The notes under the pieces: generated by a model | The model's input: only the letters and a program-made list of their open reading frames with translations | The model's database searches: none | Told to the model about the DNA's origin: nothing | Translations under genes and position numbers: made by a program | Shown here: in pieces, positions 40,409-51,100 of the stretch | Position numbering within the stretch: the stretch's first letter is position 1 | How the letters are laid out: each line of letters begins with the position of its first letter | Assembly (NCBI GenBank): GCA_003252385.1 | Contig: QKEH01000019.1 | Span: forward strand, 24,401 to 88,400 | Length of the DNA: 64,000 nt | From: Bacteroidota bacterium | Lineage (GTDB): Bacteria; Bacteroidota; Bacteroidia; Bacteroidales; UBA10428 | Direction: 5' to 3'

Positions 40409-41563
40409 ATGAAAAAACGGGTTGGTATTTTAGGTTCAACAGGGTCTATTGGCACGCAAACGCTGGAAGTGGTAGCAGCTCATCCCGAAGCATTTGAAGT
40501 CGTTTTTTTGACGGCACGAAACAACGCCGATTTGCTCATTCAGCAGGCATTGCAATTTGTGCCCTCGCATGTGGTAGTAGCCAATGATGAAAATTTTGAG
40601 GCAGTACGAGATGCTTTACATGCACTTCCCACTCAAGTACATTGTGGAGAGCACATGCTGGCAGAAATCGTTCAGCTGCCCGGTTTGGATATGGTATTGA
40701 CTGCTCTGGTTGGGTTTGCCGGGCTGATACCGACTATGAAGGCACTTGAAGCCGGAAAGGATATTGCCCTGGCTAATAAAGAAACTCTGGTGGTGGCTGG
40801 CGAACTTATTACGGCGTTAGCCCAAAAGAACCACTGTGCCATTTATCCGGTCGATTCGGAACACTCCGCCATTTTTCAGTGTTTGGCAGGCGAAGCGGAC
40901 AATCCCATTGAAAAAATTTATCTCACGGCATCGGGCGGGCCTTTTCGTGGACGCAGTGCCGAACAGCTCCAAAAGGTGACCCGGGCCGAAGCGCTGAATC
41001 ATCCCAACTGGTGTATGGGACATAAAGTAACCATCGATTCGGCATCGTTAATGAATAAGGGGCTGGAAGCTATTGAAGCCAAGTGGTTGTTTCAACTCGA
41101 TCCCGGACAGATTGAAGTTGTTGTACACCCACAGTCCATTGTACATTCCCTGGTGCAGTTCGAAGACAGCTCCATAAAAGCGCAGCTGGGATTACCTGAC
41201 ATGCGGTTGCCCATACAATATGCCCTGGGCTTCCCCAGGCGTTTGCCCAGTAATTTTCCGCGTTTTTCATTTCTCAATTATCCCGAGCTTACCTTTGAAA
41301 AGCCCGATACCAAAGTTTTTCGAAATTTGGGTTTGGCCTTTGAGGCGATGAAGGCGGGGGGCAATTTGCCTTGTATTATGAACGCTGCCAACGAAATTGC
41401 CGTGGAAGCCTTTTTAAAGGATGCACTTGAGTTCTATCGCATCCCCGAGGTGGTGGAAGAAACCATGAGGCAAACCCGATTTGTGTCGCATCCTACACTG
41501 GACGATTACGCGCAAACCGATGCACTGGCCCGGAATATTGCACTTCGGTATGTAAAAGATTAA
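40409..41563 (+). CDS. dxr: 1-deoxy-D-xylulose 5-phosphate reductoisomerase
   Basis: GILGSTGSIGTQTLEVV, LANKETLVVAGELI, PVDSEHSAIFQCL, LTASGGPFRG, HPNWCMGHKVTIDSASLMNKGLE. Confidence 0.97.
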   Translation: MKKRVGILGSTGSIGTQTLEVVAAHPEAFEVVFLTARNNADLLIQQALQFVPSHVVVANDENFEAVRDALHALPTQVHCGEHMLAEIVQLPGLDMVLTALVGFAGLIPTMKALEAGKDIALANKETLVVAGELITALAQKNHCAIYPVDSEHSAIFQCLAGEADNPIEKIYLTASGGPFRGRSAEQLQKVTRAEALNHPNWCMGHKVTIDSASLMNKGLEAIEAKWLFQLDPGQIEVVVHPQSIVHSLVQFEDSSIKAQLGLPDMRLPIQYALGFPRRLPSNFPRFSFLNYPELTFEKPDTKVFRNLGLAFEAMKAGGNLPCIMNAANEIAVEAFLKDALEFYRIPEVVEETMRQTRFVSHPTLDDYAQTDALARNIALRYVKD

Positions 41564-41750
41564 TCCGGCCGGATCGTATTCTTTTGCTCCAAAGCCGGCT
41601 TGACCATCCGATGTTTTGTTCTATTTTTGCAAAATTCCCTATTGAAGCATTTCGAGGGAATGGGAGGGTGAACAACGGGTTGTAAGGACATGGGAAAAGA
41701 GGAACCCAAACCGTTGACCGCACTGAATTACACACAGATCAGAATCAAAT

Positions 41751-43115
41751 ATGGATATACTCATTAAGATTGGACAGTTTCTGCTTTCGCTTTCGCTACT
41801 GATTGTATTACACGAGTTGGGCCATTTTTTGTTTGCCCGCTTGTTTGCTACCCGGGTCGAAAAATTCTATCTCTTTTTCAATCCATGGTTCTCTCTGTTC
41901 AAACTTAAAAAGGGAGATACCGAATATGGTATCGGCTGGTTGCCGCTGGGCGGCTATGTAAAGATATCCGGCATGATTGACGAATCGATGGATCGGGAAC
42001 AGATGAAGAAGGAACCACAACCCTATGAGTTCCGGACCAAACCGGCCTGGCAGCGCTTGCTGATTATGTTAGGCGGGGTGATGGTTAATGTTTTGTTGGG
42101 GATATTGATTTACAGCTTTATTCTGTATACCTGGGGCGACCGGTATATGCCCAGTAAAAGCCTGGTGGACGGAATCTGGGTTACCGACTCCCTGTTGTAC
42201 GATGCCGGGTTGCGAACCGGCGATAAAATTATTACCGTAGATGGTGAGCAGCCGGAAACCTTTACCGATATGGTAACCGGGTTGATATATGGGGGCGAGG
42301 TAAAAGTGGATCGAAACGGTAAAGATACCTCCATTTTCCTGCCTACGAATTTCGCCGAACAGCTGATTGATAAAAGCATTTACGATAAGGGCATTATGTT
42401 GCTTTATCCCCGCATACCGTTTATTGTGGTGGAAGTTCCGGAGGGTTCGCAAAATTACGGCTCCGGACTGCAAGCCAAAGACCGGTTTTTGCAGCTTGCC
42501 GGCAAACCGGTGAAGTATGTCGATCAGGTTACTGCTATTCTCGATTCAACAAGAAATCAAACTATTCCTGCAGTTGTTGAACGCCAGGGAGAAACCGTTC
42601 AGCTGATGCTGCAGGTTAATGAAAAAGGGAAGCTTCAAGTTGCTTACGGCTTGCTCAGTTACGAGCAACTGGAGCAGTTGGGTGTGTACCAGTTGGATAC
42701 CCGTCAGTACAGCTTGGCCGAGGCTTTTCCTGCAGGCTTGCACACCGCAAAAACCAAGCTGAAGGATTACCTTCGTCAATTCAAGTTGATATTTAATTTC
42801 GAAACCGGTGCTTATAAAGGGGTGGGTGGTTTTGCGGCCATTACCAATCTGTTTCCTCCGGTATGGCACTGGCAGTCGTTTTGGGAGATTACCGCCTTTC
42901 TGTCTATCATGCTGGCGTTCCTGAACGTTCTTCCTATTCCGGCACTGGACGGGGGACATGTAGCCTTTCTGGTTTTTGAAATGGTTACCGGCCGCAAACC
43001 GGGCGATAAATTTTTGGAATATGCTCAGCTGGTGGGCCTGGCACTTATTCTGTTTCTAATTCTTTTTGCCAATGGTAACGATGTTTACCGCTGGCTGCTA
43101 AGTACATTCCGATAA
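41751..43115 (+). CDS. rseP: RseP site-2 protease (M50, PDZ domains)
   Basis: [66 protein letters not shown] segments, [11 protein letters not shown]. Confidence 0.95.
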   Translation: MDILIKIGQFLLSLSLLIVLHELGHFLFARLFATRVEKFYLFFNPWFSLFKLKKGDTEYGIGWLPLGGYVKISGMIDESMDREQMKKEPQPYEFRTKPAWQRLLIMLGGVMVNVLLGILIYSFILYTWGDRYMPSKSLVDGIWVTDSLLYDAGLRTGDKIITVDGEQPETFTDMVTGLIYGGEVKVDRNGKDTSIFLPTNFAEQLIDKSIYDKGIMLLYPRIPFIVVEVPEGSQNYGSGLQAKDRFLQLAGKPVKYVDQVTAILDSTRNQTIPAVVERQGETVQLMLQVNEKGKLQVAYGLLSYEQLEQLGVYQLDTRQYSLAEAFPAGLHTAKTKLKDYLRQFKLIFNFETGAYKGVGGFAAITNLFPPVWHWQSFWEITAFLSIMLAFLNVLPIPALDGGHVAFLVFEMVTGRKPGDKFLEYAQLVGLALILFLILFANGNDVYRWLLSTFR

Positions 43116-43144
43116 TAGTCCTATATTTGATAAAACTTTTTACG

Positions 43145-43345
43145 ATGACTGCATTCATACTATTCGCTCCGGGTCCTTTCGAGATACTACTCATTGTAGT
43201 CGTACTATTATTGCTTTTTGGAGGGAAAAAAATTCCTGAACTCATGCGTGGACTCGGGCAGGGGATGAAGGAATTTAAAAAAGCCTCGAGGGAGGATGAT
43301 GATTCGGACGAGAAGAAGGATAAGAGCATAAAAAACAATAACTAA
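43145..43345 (+). CDS. tatA: Twin-arginine translocase subunit TatA/TatE
   Basis: [46 protein letters not shown]. Confidence 0.92.
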   Translation: MTAFILFAPGPFEILLIVVVLLLLFGGKKIPELMRGLGQGMKEFKKASREDDDSDEKKDKSIKNNN

Positions 43346-43400
43346 GCAGTAAATTGCTGCGTATTGGGAAACACAAACCATCTATACTAGTAGCTTATTT

Positions 43401-44546
43401 GTGACGGCATTCCTTAAAACAATCGGTGCGTCTTTGGTTTTGTTTATGGGTTGGGAAACCCTCTTGGCTCAAAGTACGAATACGGTTGCACCCGCCACTT
43501 ACCCTGCAGAATCTGTTTCGCCCGAAGCAGCCTTTGAACAACTGGATGCCTGCTCGCCCATTGAATACGTGCTTACCCCTGAAGTACGGAACTACATCGA
43601 CCAGATTTTACTGCACCGGCCAAAGGATCTGACCATTTACCTGGAACGATCCCGGGCGTATTTTCCGTATATGGAAAGCATGCTCGACCGGTACGAATTG
43701 CCCTTGGAACTGAAATACCTGGCAGTGGTGGAGTCGAGTTTAAACCCGCAGGCCAAATCGGCATCGGGTGCGGTGGGTTTGTGGCAATTTCTGTATGGCA
43801 CGGCTACCTTGTTCGGATTAACCATCGATTCTTACATCGATGAGCGGAAAGATCCCTATAAATCGACGGAGGCAGCATGCCGGTATCTGGACTATCTGTA
43901 TCGGACTTTTGGTGATTGGAATTTGGTTATGGCGGCTTATAATGGAGGGCCGGGCGAAGTCCGGAAGGCTATTGAAAGATCCGGCGGGAAAACAAACTAC
44001 TGGGAGTTGCGGCCTTTTTTATCCCATCAGGCTCAGCAGTACGTACCAGCCTTTATGGCCATAAGCTACCTGATGACCCATCCACCGGCGAACCTGCAAC
44101 CCAAAGACAGCCTTTATCCAAGGTCGATTCCGACCGATACGCTGATGTTGACTTATGCTGTGTCCTTTGCGCAGATACAGTCGGTTTTAGGTATCCCGGC
44201 GGAAGAGTTGCAGCGCCTCAATCCGCAGTACCGGAAACACTACCTTCCGAAGATGAGCAGTCCGGCGTTGTTGGTACTGCCGGAAGCGATGCTCGCAGAC
44301 TATCTGAGAAATGAGCCGCAGATTCGTGGCGGCAAGCTTCCCCAAAAAGATTACCATCAACTTTGTGCCGAGGCAGGTACCACTGAAAACCGGGTGCATC
44401 ATACGCATACGGTTCAAAAGGGGGAGTATGCCCACAAAATAGCGGTGGATTATCAATGTACCATCGAAAATCTGAAGGCCTGGAATCATTTGGATTCTTT
44501 AGAATTGTATCCGGGGCAAGTGCTGAACATATGGCTGGAAGAATGA
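43401..44546 (+). CDS. Lytic transglycosylase (SLT) with LysM domain, MltD-like
   Basis: LPLELKYLAVVESSLNPQAKSASGAVGLWQFLYGTATLFGL, DWNLVMAAYNGGPGEVRKAIERSGG, C-terminal HTVQKGEYAHKIAVDYQCTIENLKAWNHLDSLELYPGQVLNIW; GTG start. Confidence 0.92.
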   Translation: MTAFLKTIGASLVLFMGWETLLAQSTNTVAPATYPAESVSPEAAFEQLDACSPIEYVLTPEVRNYIDQILLHRPKDLTIYLERSRAYFPYMESMLDRYELPLELKYLAVVESSLNPQAKSASGAVGLWQFLYGTATLFGLTIDSYIDERKDPYKSTEAACRYLDYLYRTFGDWNLVMAAYNGGPGEVRKAIERSGGKTNYWELRPFLSHQAQQYVPAFMAISYLMTHPPANLQPKDSLYPRSIPTDTLMLTYAVSFAQIQSVLGIPAEELQRLNPQYRKHYLPKMSSPALLVLPEAMLADYLRNEPQIRGGKLPQKDYHQLCAEAGTTENRVHHTHTVQKGEYAHKIAVDYQCTIENLKAWNHLDSLELYPGQVLNIWLEE

Positions 44547-44626
44547 TCCCGGCAAGGTATTTGCCGGAACCCGAAGTAAAACCTGAAAACAGAATGTGTA
44601 TGCTACGTTTAAAATTCGAGATAAGG

Positions 44627-45640
44627 ATGTCTAAATGGATTGGGGTGGGTTTAATCAGCTTGCTGCTTTTATCATGCCGGAATACCGGGAACGAACCCAT
44701 TAAGCCTTCACCAACCGGTGCTCCTGGCGATTTGTTACTGGTAATTAGCGACAAGTATTGGCAGTCGGCGAGTGGCGATACCCTGCGCAGCATGCTGGCG
44801 GGACCTGTTGAGGCCTTGCCCCAGGACGAACCCCAGTTTCGGGTAACCTATGTAAATCACAGTGTTTTCGATAAACAGCTTAAAACCCAGCGAAATATTG
44901 TAATTGTTAAGGTGGGAAGCGACCAGTTGGAACCGGGCGTTCGTATTCGGCATGGCATGTGGGCCAAAGGGCAGATTCTGATTGCCATAAGTGCCCGTAG
45001 CGAGGTGGAATTGCTTCAAATCCTAAATGCCCATCGCGTGGAGCTTATGAATGAGTTGTTGAATGCCGAACGGTTGCGTCTCATTGAGGCTTACGAATCG
45101 GCCGCCGATCCAAAACTTGTGCAAAAGTTGAAGGAGAAGGGACTTGAATTGAGCTTGCCCAAAGGGTTTAAACTGGATGTGGAGAAAGATGATTTTATGT
45201 GGTTTTCCCAGGAATACCGCGATGTAGTTCAGGGTATTCTGATTTATTACTACGATTATACCGATTCGGCTACTTTTACTCCGGAATATCTGCTGGCCCG
45301 GCGAAATGAAATATTGCAGAAAAATGTGCCCGGCGAAACGGCAGGTTCCTACATGACCACCGAAGCCCTGTTTCAGCCCTTATTTAGAGAATATGCCATC
45401 CGGAACCAAAAGTATACTGCCGAATTGCGCGGACTCTGGAAAATGCAGAATGGAATGGCAATGGGCGGTCCCTTCATAAATATTACTCAACTCGATGAAG
45501 CCCGTAACCGGGTGGTATCCCTGGATGCGTTTGTGTTCGCACCGGGACACGATAAACGGGATTTACTCCGCCAGCTGGAGGCCATACTGCTTACCATTAA
45601 TTTTACACCAACGGATAGCACGCAGATACCATCCAAATGA
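44627..45640 (+). CDS. DUF4837-like lipoprotein
   Basis: MSKWIGVGLISLLLLSCRNTGN lipobox; GAPGDLLLVISDKYWQSASGDTLRSML; the extended upstream ORF is spurious. Confidence 0.75.
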   Translation: MSKWIGVGLISLLLLSCRNTGNEPIKPSPTGAPGDLLLVISDKYWQSASGDTLRSMLAGPVEALPQDEPQFRVTYVNHSVFDKQLKTQRNIVIVKVGSDQLEPGVRIRHGMWAKGQILIAISARSEVELLQILNAHRVELMNELLNAERLRLIEAYESAADPKLVQKLKEKGLELSLPKGFKLDVEKDDFMWFSQEYRDVVQGILIYYYDYTDSATFTPEYLLARRNEILQKNVPGETAGSYMTTEALFQPLFREYAIRNQKYTAELRGLWKMQNGMAMGGPFINITQLDEARNRVVSLDAFVFAPGHDKRDLLRQLEAILLTINFTPTDSTQIPSK

Positions 45641-46002
45641 CGCTGATCTCAAAAGAGGATTTCCTCAGAAGCCAGAACGACAGGGAAATTGTTCGGAAAA
45701 CAGCAGGACAAATTCTAAAGGACTTTGCCCGTTTCGGTATTGAACTCGAATTTCCTTCCGACCTGGCTATGGCGTATGTCGATTTATTTGATCAGCTTGC
45801 GCAGGTAATACGCGAAATGCTTGCTATCAATACCTCCACATTGTATCCCCTTTTGTATACTATTGATTTGGATGAGATGGCCATCCAAAGAGGGGCGGGA
45901 GAAATGAGCGAATTGGAGTTGCCCGATGTGATTGCCCATCTAATTCTGGAACGCGAGTTAAAAAAGGTGCTTCTTCGCGAATATTTTAAAAACTGCGGTT
46001 AA
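45637..46002 (+). CDS. Conserved hypothetical protein, translationally coupled to the preceding gene
   Basis: 121 aa; ATGA overlap with the DUF4837-like gene. Confidence 0.65.
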   Translation: MTLISKEDFLRSQNDREIVRKTAGQILKDFARFGIELEFPSDLAMAYVDLFDQLAQVIREMLAINTSTLYPLLYTIDLDEMAIQRGAGEMSELELPDVIAHLILERELKKVLLREYFKNCG

Positions 46003-46195
46003 CAGTGCCCGTGCCTAACGTTAGGAACGAACTTGCCCGTATCGCCGGGTTCCTTCGGGCTCATAGGAGGGTACTCAGGTGGTGGTCAGCTTGTTATTTG
46101 TAGTGGACGATCGGGTAAAAAGAAGCTGTGTTTCTTCTACAAACTGGTGAAAAAATTTTCTTAGAGAATTCGTAATTTTAGCCATCTTTACGCCA

Positions 46196-46440
46196 AAGTG
46201 TACGAACAGGACACACAAGTATCATTCCGGCCAATTACCCAATGCCTTCCCCTTTCCGACGGGGTAGGAATAGTTCGTAATACGTTGATGGTGAATAAAC
46301 TTGTGCTCCGGGTTGTGAGCGATACCGTGTATGCAGCGAAGTGCGCTGCCTAAATCGTTGTTGAGTCAATGACTTAGCTGCAGGGTACACTTGAACAAAC
46401 ACGGCTACCGTCCCCGATGGGGGGGTGCCACGTAAATTTT
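46196..46440 (+). ncRNA. Candidate structured RNA / leader upstream of pdxA
   Basis: Non-coding gap with 8-bp complementarity AAGTGTAC (46196-46203)/GTACACTT (46385-46392), nested AAG-TA-TCATT (46217-46226)/AATGACTT (46368-46375), hairpin GCAGCG-AAGTG-CGCTGC (46333-46349) and a GC-rich hairpin at 46403-46429 before AAATTTTT. Confidence 0.4.
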
Positions 46441-46445
46441 TGCAG

Positions 46446-47498
46446 ATGAAAAATAACAGAATAGTAGTAGGAATTACTCAAGGCGACATTAACAGCATTA
46501 GCTACGAGGTGATTATTAAATCGTTACAGGATACCCGTATTTACGATTCGATTATCCCCGTAATATATGGCTCGGCCAAAGTGGCGGCTTACCATAAGAA
46601 AGCTCTGGATATTGAAAATTTTAATTTTAATACCGTTAAGAGTGCCTCCGATGCAGTGGTGAAACGTGCAAATATTATCAGTTGTATCGATGAGGAAATA
46701 CGGGTTGATCTGGGACTTTCCACCCCGCACGCCGGAAAGGCATCTGTTCAGGCATTGGAAATGGCAGCACAGGATTTGGACGAAGGCCATATTGATGTTT
46801 TGGTTACCGGTCCTATCAATAAACAAAATACATATTCGGAAAAATTCCCTTTCGCCGGCCATACCGAATTTTTTGAGACTCATTTTAAGGCCGATGGAGC
46901 CCTGATGTTTATGATTAACGACCTGTTCCGCATTGGAGTGGTTACCGGACACATTCCGCTGGCACGTGTTTCGGAGTATATAACCGTGGAGGCCATTGTG
47001 AACAAAACTCATATCATGAACAAATCGCTGATAGAAGATTTTGGCATTCGCAAGCCCCGAATTGCGGTACTGGGGCTCAACCCACATGCCGGCGACCAGG
47101 GGGTATTAGGTACTGAAGAGCAGCAGGTCATTAGTCCGGCGCTCGATGCCTTGCGCGAAGAAGGCATATTGGCTTTCGGACCTTTTCCGGCTGATGGTTT
47201 CTTTGGATCCGGTGCGTATACCAAATTCGATGGCATATTGGCCATGTATCACGACCAGGGACTGATTCCGTTTAAGGCCCTTACCTACGATGGGGGTGTG
47301 AACTACACCGCCGGGCTCACAGTGGTACGTACTTCTCCCGACCACGGTACTGCTTTTGAACTCGCCGGGAAAAACGAGGCATCGCCCAGTTCGTTCCTAA
47401 AGGCTATTTTCCTGGCTTGTGACATCTACCGTACCCGGAAGGGCTACAAGAAACTTACCGAAAATCAACTAAAATCATACGACCTTTCCGATTTGTAA
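46446..47498 (+). CDS. pdxA: 4-hydroxythreonine-4-phosphate dehydrogenase
   Basis: VGITQGDINSISYEVIIKSL, VTGPINKQN, GHTEFFETH, GLNPHAGDQGVLGTEE, AMYHDQGLIPFK, RTSPDHGTAFELAGK. Confidence 0.96.
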   Translation: MKNNRIVVGITQGDINSISYEVIIKSLQDTRIYDSIIPVIYGSAKVAAYHKKALDIENFNFNTVKSASDAVVKRANIISCIDEEIRVDLGLSTPHAGKASVQALEMAAQDLDEGHIDVLVTGPINKQNTYSEKFPFAGHTEFFETHFKADGALMFMINDLFRIGVVTGHIPLARVSEYITVEAIVNKTHIMNKSLIEDFGIRKPRIAVLGLNPHAGDQGVLGTEEQQVISPALDALREEGILAFGPFPADGFFGSGAYTKFDGILAMYHDQGLIPFKALTYDGGVNYTAGLTVVRTSPDHGTAFELAGKNEASPSSFLKAIFLACDIYRTRKGYKKLTENQLKSYDLSDL

Positions 47499-47563
47499 GC
47501 CGCAAGATGCTCCTGAAACTCATCCCTGCGGCGGTATAACCCGTGAGAAGAAATCCGAACATC

Positions 47564-48145
47564 ATGCTGGAATATATAAAAGGTAAAATTGTGGAACTAT
47601 CGCCAACCCAACTGGTTGTGGAACAGTCGGGGATCGGATACCTCATACATATTTCCCTGAATACCTACTCGCAATTAACCGAAGGCCAGGAGTGCAAGGT
47701 TGTTCTTCATCCGGTGATTCGTGAAGATGCACATCTGTTGTACGGATTCCTGCATCCTGAAGAACGGATGGTATTTCGTCTGTTAATCTCCGTGTCCGGG
47801 GTAGGAGCCAACACGGCTCGCATGATTCTGTCATCCATGTCGCCCGATGAGGTGCAGCAGGCCATTGCCGAAGGAAACGTTAAAGTGTTGCAGGGCATTA
47901 AAGGTATTGGGGCCAAATCGGCACAGCGTATTATTGTTGACCTGAAGGATAAGGTGAACCTGACCTTCGCGACAAGCCAATTAATTGCTGAACCGGACAA
48001 TACAAACCGCAAAGAGGCGTTATCAGCACTGGAGATACTTGGTTTCTCAAGAAAACCGGCAGAAAAGGTTTTGGATCAGTTGCTTGCCATTCGCAAAACC
48101 ATGTCGGTGGAGGAATTAATCAAGCAGGCTTTAAAACTATTGTAA
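47564..48145 (+). CDS. ruvA: Holliday junction branch migration protein RuvA
   Basis: MLEYIKGKIVELSPTQLVVEQSGIGYLIHISL, GVGANTARMILSSMSPDEVQQAI, IKGIGAKSAQRIIVDLKDK. Confidence 0.96.
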   Translation: MLEYIKGKIVELSPTQLVVEQSGIGYLIHISLNTYSQLTEGQECKVVLHPVIREDAHLLYGFLHPEERMVFRLLISVSGVGANTARMILSSMSPDEVQQAIAEGNVKVLQGIKGIGAKSAQRIIVDLKDKVNLTFATSQLIAEPDNTNRKEALSALEILGFSRKPAEKVLDQLLAIRKTMSVEELIKQALKLL

Positions 48146-48167
48146 CATACATACGCTACGATAAACT

Positions 48168-51100
48168 TTGGGAAGAATAGCAGACAGATTTTTGAATCGG
48201 AGAAAAGGTGGAGCCGTGCTCATCGGGGGACTGCTTGCGATAACTGCACCTGTATGTGTTGAGGCACAGCGTTCGCCGGCATCCGATACTACGGCCACCG
48301 AAGGTTTGCGTTTCCCAATTCAGGAAGAATCCTATCATCCTTTTGCAGCCACCCAGGCAGGTTCTCCCATGCTGTTGCAGCCTCCATCGAATGTAAAATC
48401 CGAAATTGAGTACGATAGCCAAAGTGGCCGATATGTACTTAGTCAGAAGGTAGGGCAGCTCAACTATCGCCCGCCACGTGCACTTTCGATGGACGAATAC
48501 CGTCGCTATGAATCGAAGGAGGCACGTACCGGATATTGGAAGGAAAAATCGCGGGAAGATGCAGGAGCCGGCCCCTCGTTTTTGAAAAACCTGCGTCTGG
48601 GCAACCAATCCATCGATAAAGTATTTGGCAGCGACCTGATCAATATTAAAACCCAGGGAAGCGCTGCGCTAACCTTCGGGTATACCATCTCGCGCAGTGA
48701 GAATCCGATAGTGCCTTTAGATAACCAAAAGAACGGATCCTTCCTTTTCAAGGAAACCATTATGGTGAATGTAACCGGATCCATTGGCGATAAGTTCGAG
48801 CTGCAATTCAACTACAACACCGAAGCTACCTTTGATTTCGAGAATAAAACCAAGCTGGAATATGCCGGTAAGGAGGATGAAATTATCAAAAAGATTGAAG
48901 CCGGTGATGTATCCTTCAACGTTCCCGGTTCTCTGATCACCGGAAGCCAGAGTCTGTTTGGTATCAAAACCGAGATGCAGTTTGGCCGGCTGAATGTTAC
49001 AACCGTGGCCAGTCACCAACGGGGCGAATCGTCTACGGTTATGGTACAGGGTGGAGCTCAACTCAACGATTTCGAGATAGAAGCGGTAGACTACGATGCC
49101 AACCGCCATTTCTTTTTATCGCAGTTCTTCAGGGATAACTACAACCAGTGGCTTCAAAATTTGCCATACATCGAGTCGCAGTTGCAAATTCAACAGGTTG
49201 AGGTGTGGATCACCAACCAACAGGACGATTTTAGTCAGGCGCGTAATGTGGTGGCCTTTATGGATTTGGCCGAAGGTTTTGGTCCGGGTCGCGATTACGA
49301 TCCGGATGTGGTGCAAGGAGATGAGATTAACTTTTCCGCACCGGAAAGCTACCTGAGGCCGAGGCTCTACTCCGAAGCGCGACCATCGGAAAACGGTGCC
49401 AACCTTTTATACCAGAACCTGAGCCGTAACGATGCCATACGGAATGCCAACAATATCAACCAGGTGGTTGAGGCGATTAATGCCAATGGTTACCGTTTCT
49501 CAGAAGGTACCGATTTTGCCAAATTAACCAATGCCCGTCCACTAACCGAACGAGAGTATACCGTAAACCGCGAACTCGGATACATTTCGCTGAATTCGCC
49601 CTTGCGCAACGATCAGGTTCTGGCCGTGGCTTTTACGTTTACCTATCGCGGGAAAACCTACAAAGTGGGAGAACTCACCAGCGATGTGGCTGCTCCGGCT
49701 ACCCTTATTCTGAAACTTTTAAAGGGAACCCTGGCGTCTCCTAAATACCCGAGCTGGGATTTGATGATGAAGAACGTCTATGCTATTGGAGCGTACCAGG
49801 TCAGTCCCGAAAATTTTGTACTGAACGTTCTTTACAAGAACGACAATACCGGGGTTCCGGTTAACTATCTTTCCGAAGACTCGTCGGTGGTTTCCCATGA
49901 GGTTTATCGGAAACCGCTTTTACGGGTCCTGGAACTGGATAATCTGGATTCGCAAAACGAACCCAATCCGAATGGACTTTTCGATTTTGTGGAAGGGGTT
50001 ACAGTAATTGCACGTAACGGCCGGATCTTTTTCCCCCTTTTAGAGCCTTTTGGCCGCGATTTCAGAAGAAAGATTGTGCCCGATGGCGAAAACCTGTATT
50101 CCAGCAGTGCCGGACGTATAGCGAGTAAATACGTTTTTGAGGAATTGTATGATTCTACCCAAACCCGTGCCGAACAGGTCGCTGAGAAAAATAAGTTTGT
50201 ACTGCGGGGGCAGTACGAGTCGTCCGCCGGTTCCGATATTCAACTCAATGCCATGAACATTTCACCGGGATCGGTGGTAGTGACATCGGGAGGCATTACC
50301 CTGCAGGAAAATCAGGACTATACGGTTGATTATACTCTGGGGAGGGTCAAGATTATCAATCCCGGGCTTATGGAATCCGAGACTCCCATCAAAATATCGG
50401 TGGAGAACAATTCCCTGTTCAACCTGCAAACCAAAACCTTGCTGGGAACCCATCTGGATTACCGCATATCCGAGAATTTCAATGTGGGAGCTACTGTTAT
50501 GCGATTGACGGAAACCCCTTATACCAAGAAGGTAAACATGGGTGACGAACCCATTTCCAATACCATTTGGGGTTTGAATGCATCTTACAGAACCAAAAGT
50601 CAGTTCCTGACCACCATGGTGGATAAATTGCCTCTGATTGAAACCAAGGAACCTTCGAGCATTTTGCTGGAGGGAGAGTTTGCCCAGCTAATACCCGGTC
50701 AGGCGAAAGCCATTGGGAAAAACGGGCAGGCATACATCGACGATTTTGAGGCAGCACAAACCGAAGTGGAAATGAAATCGTGGTCGCGCTGGTTCCTGGC
50801 CAGTGCACCGCTGGGCAACCCCGATTTTAACCTGATTAATAAGAAGGAATTGGAAACCGGATACAACCGGGCTAAATTGGCCTGGTATGTGGTCGATCCG
50901 CTTTTTTACCGTCCATCGGGGCTGAATCCGGGGAACCAGGGTATTGAAGACGATAAGAGTTCGCAATACGGCCGCAGGGTGCGCGAAAAAGAAATTTTCC
51001 CGGAGAAAGAGAACAGCGTGCCGGGAGAGAACTACCTTTCGATGCTCGACCTGGCTTACTATCCCCAGGAACGAGGCCCATACAACTACAATCGGGCGCT

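Noticed and set aside
46003-46445. RNase P RNA, tmRNA, SRP RNA, TPP or cobalamin riboswitch
   Set aside because: Searched by eye for GAGGAAAGTCCG, the tmRNA TTCGA-type end, the SRP GGAA tetraloop context, TPP CTGAGA and the B12 box; none present.
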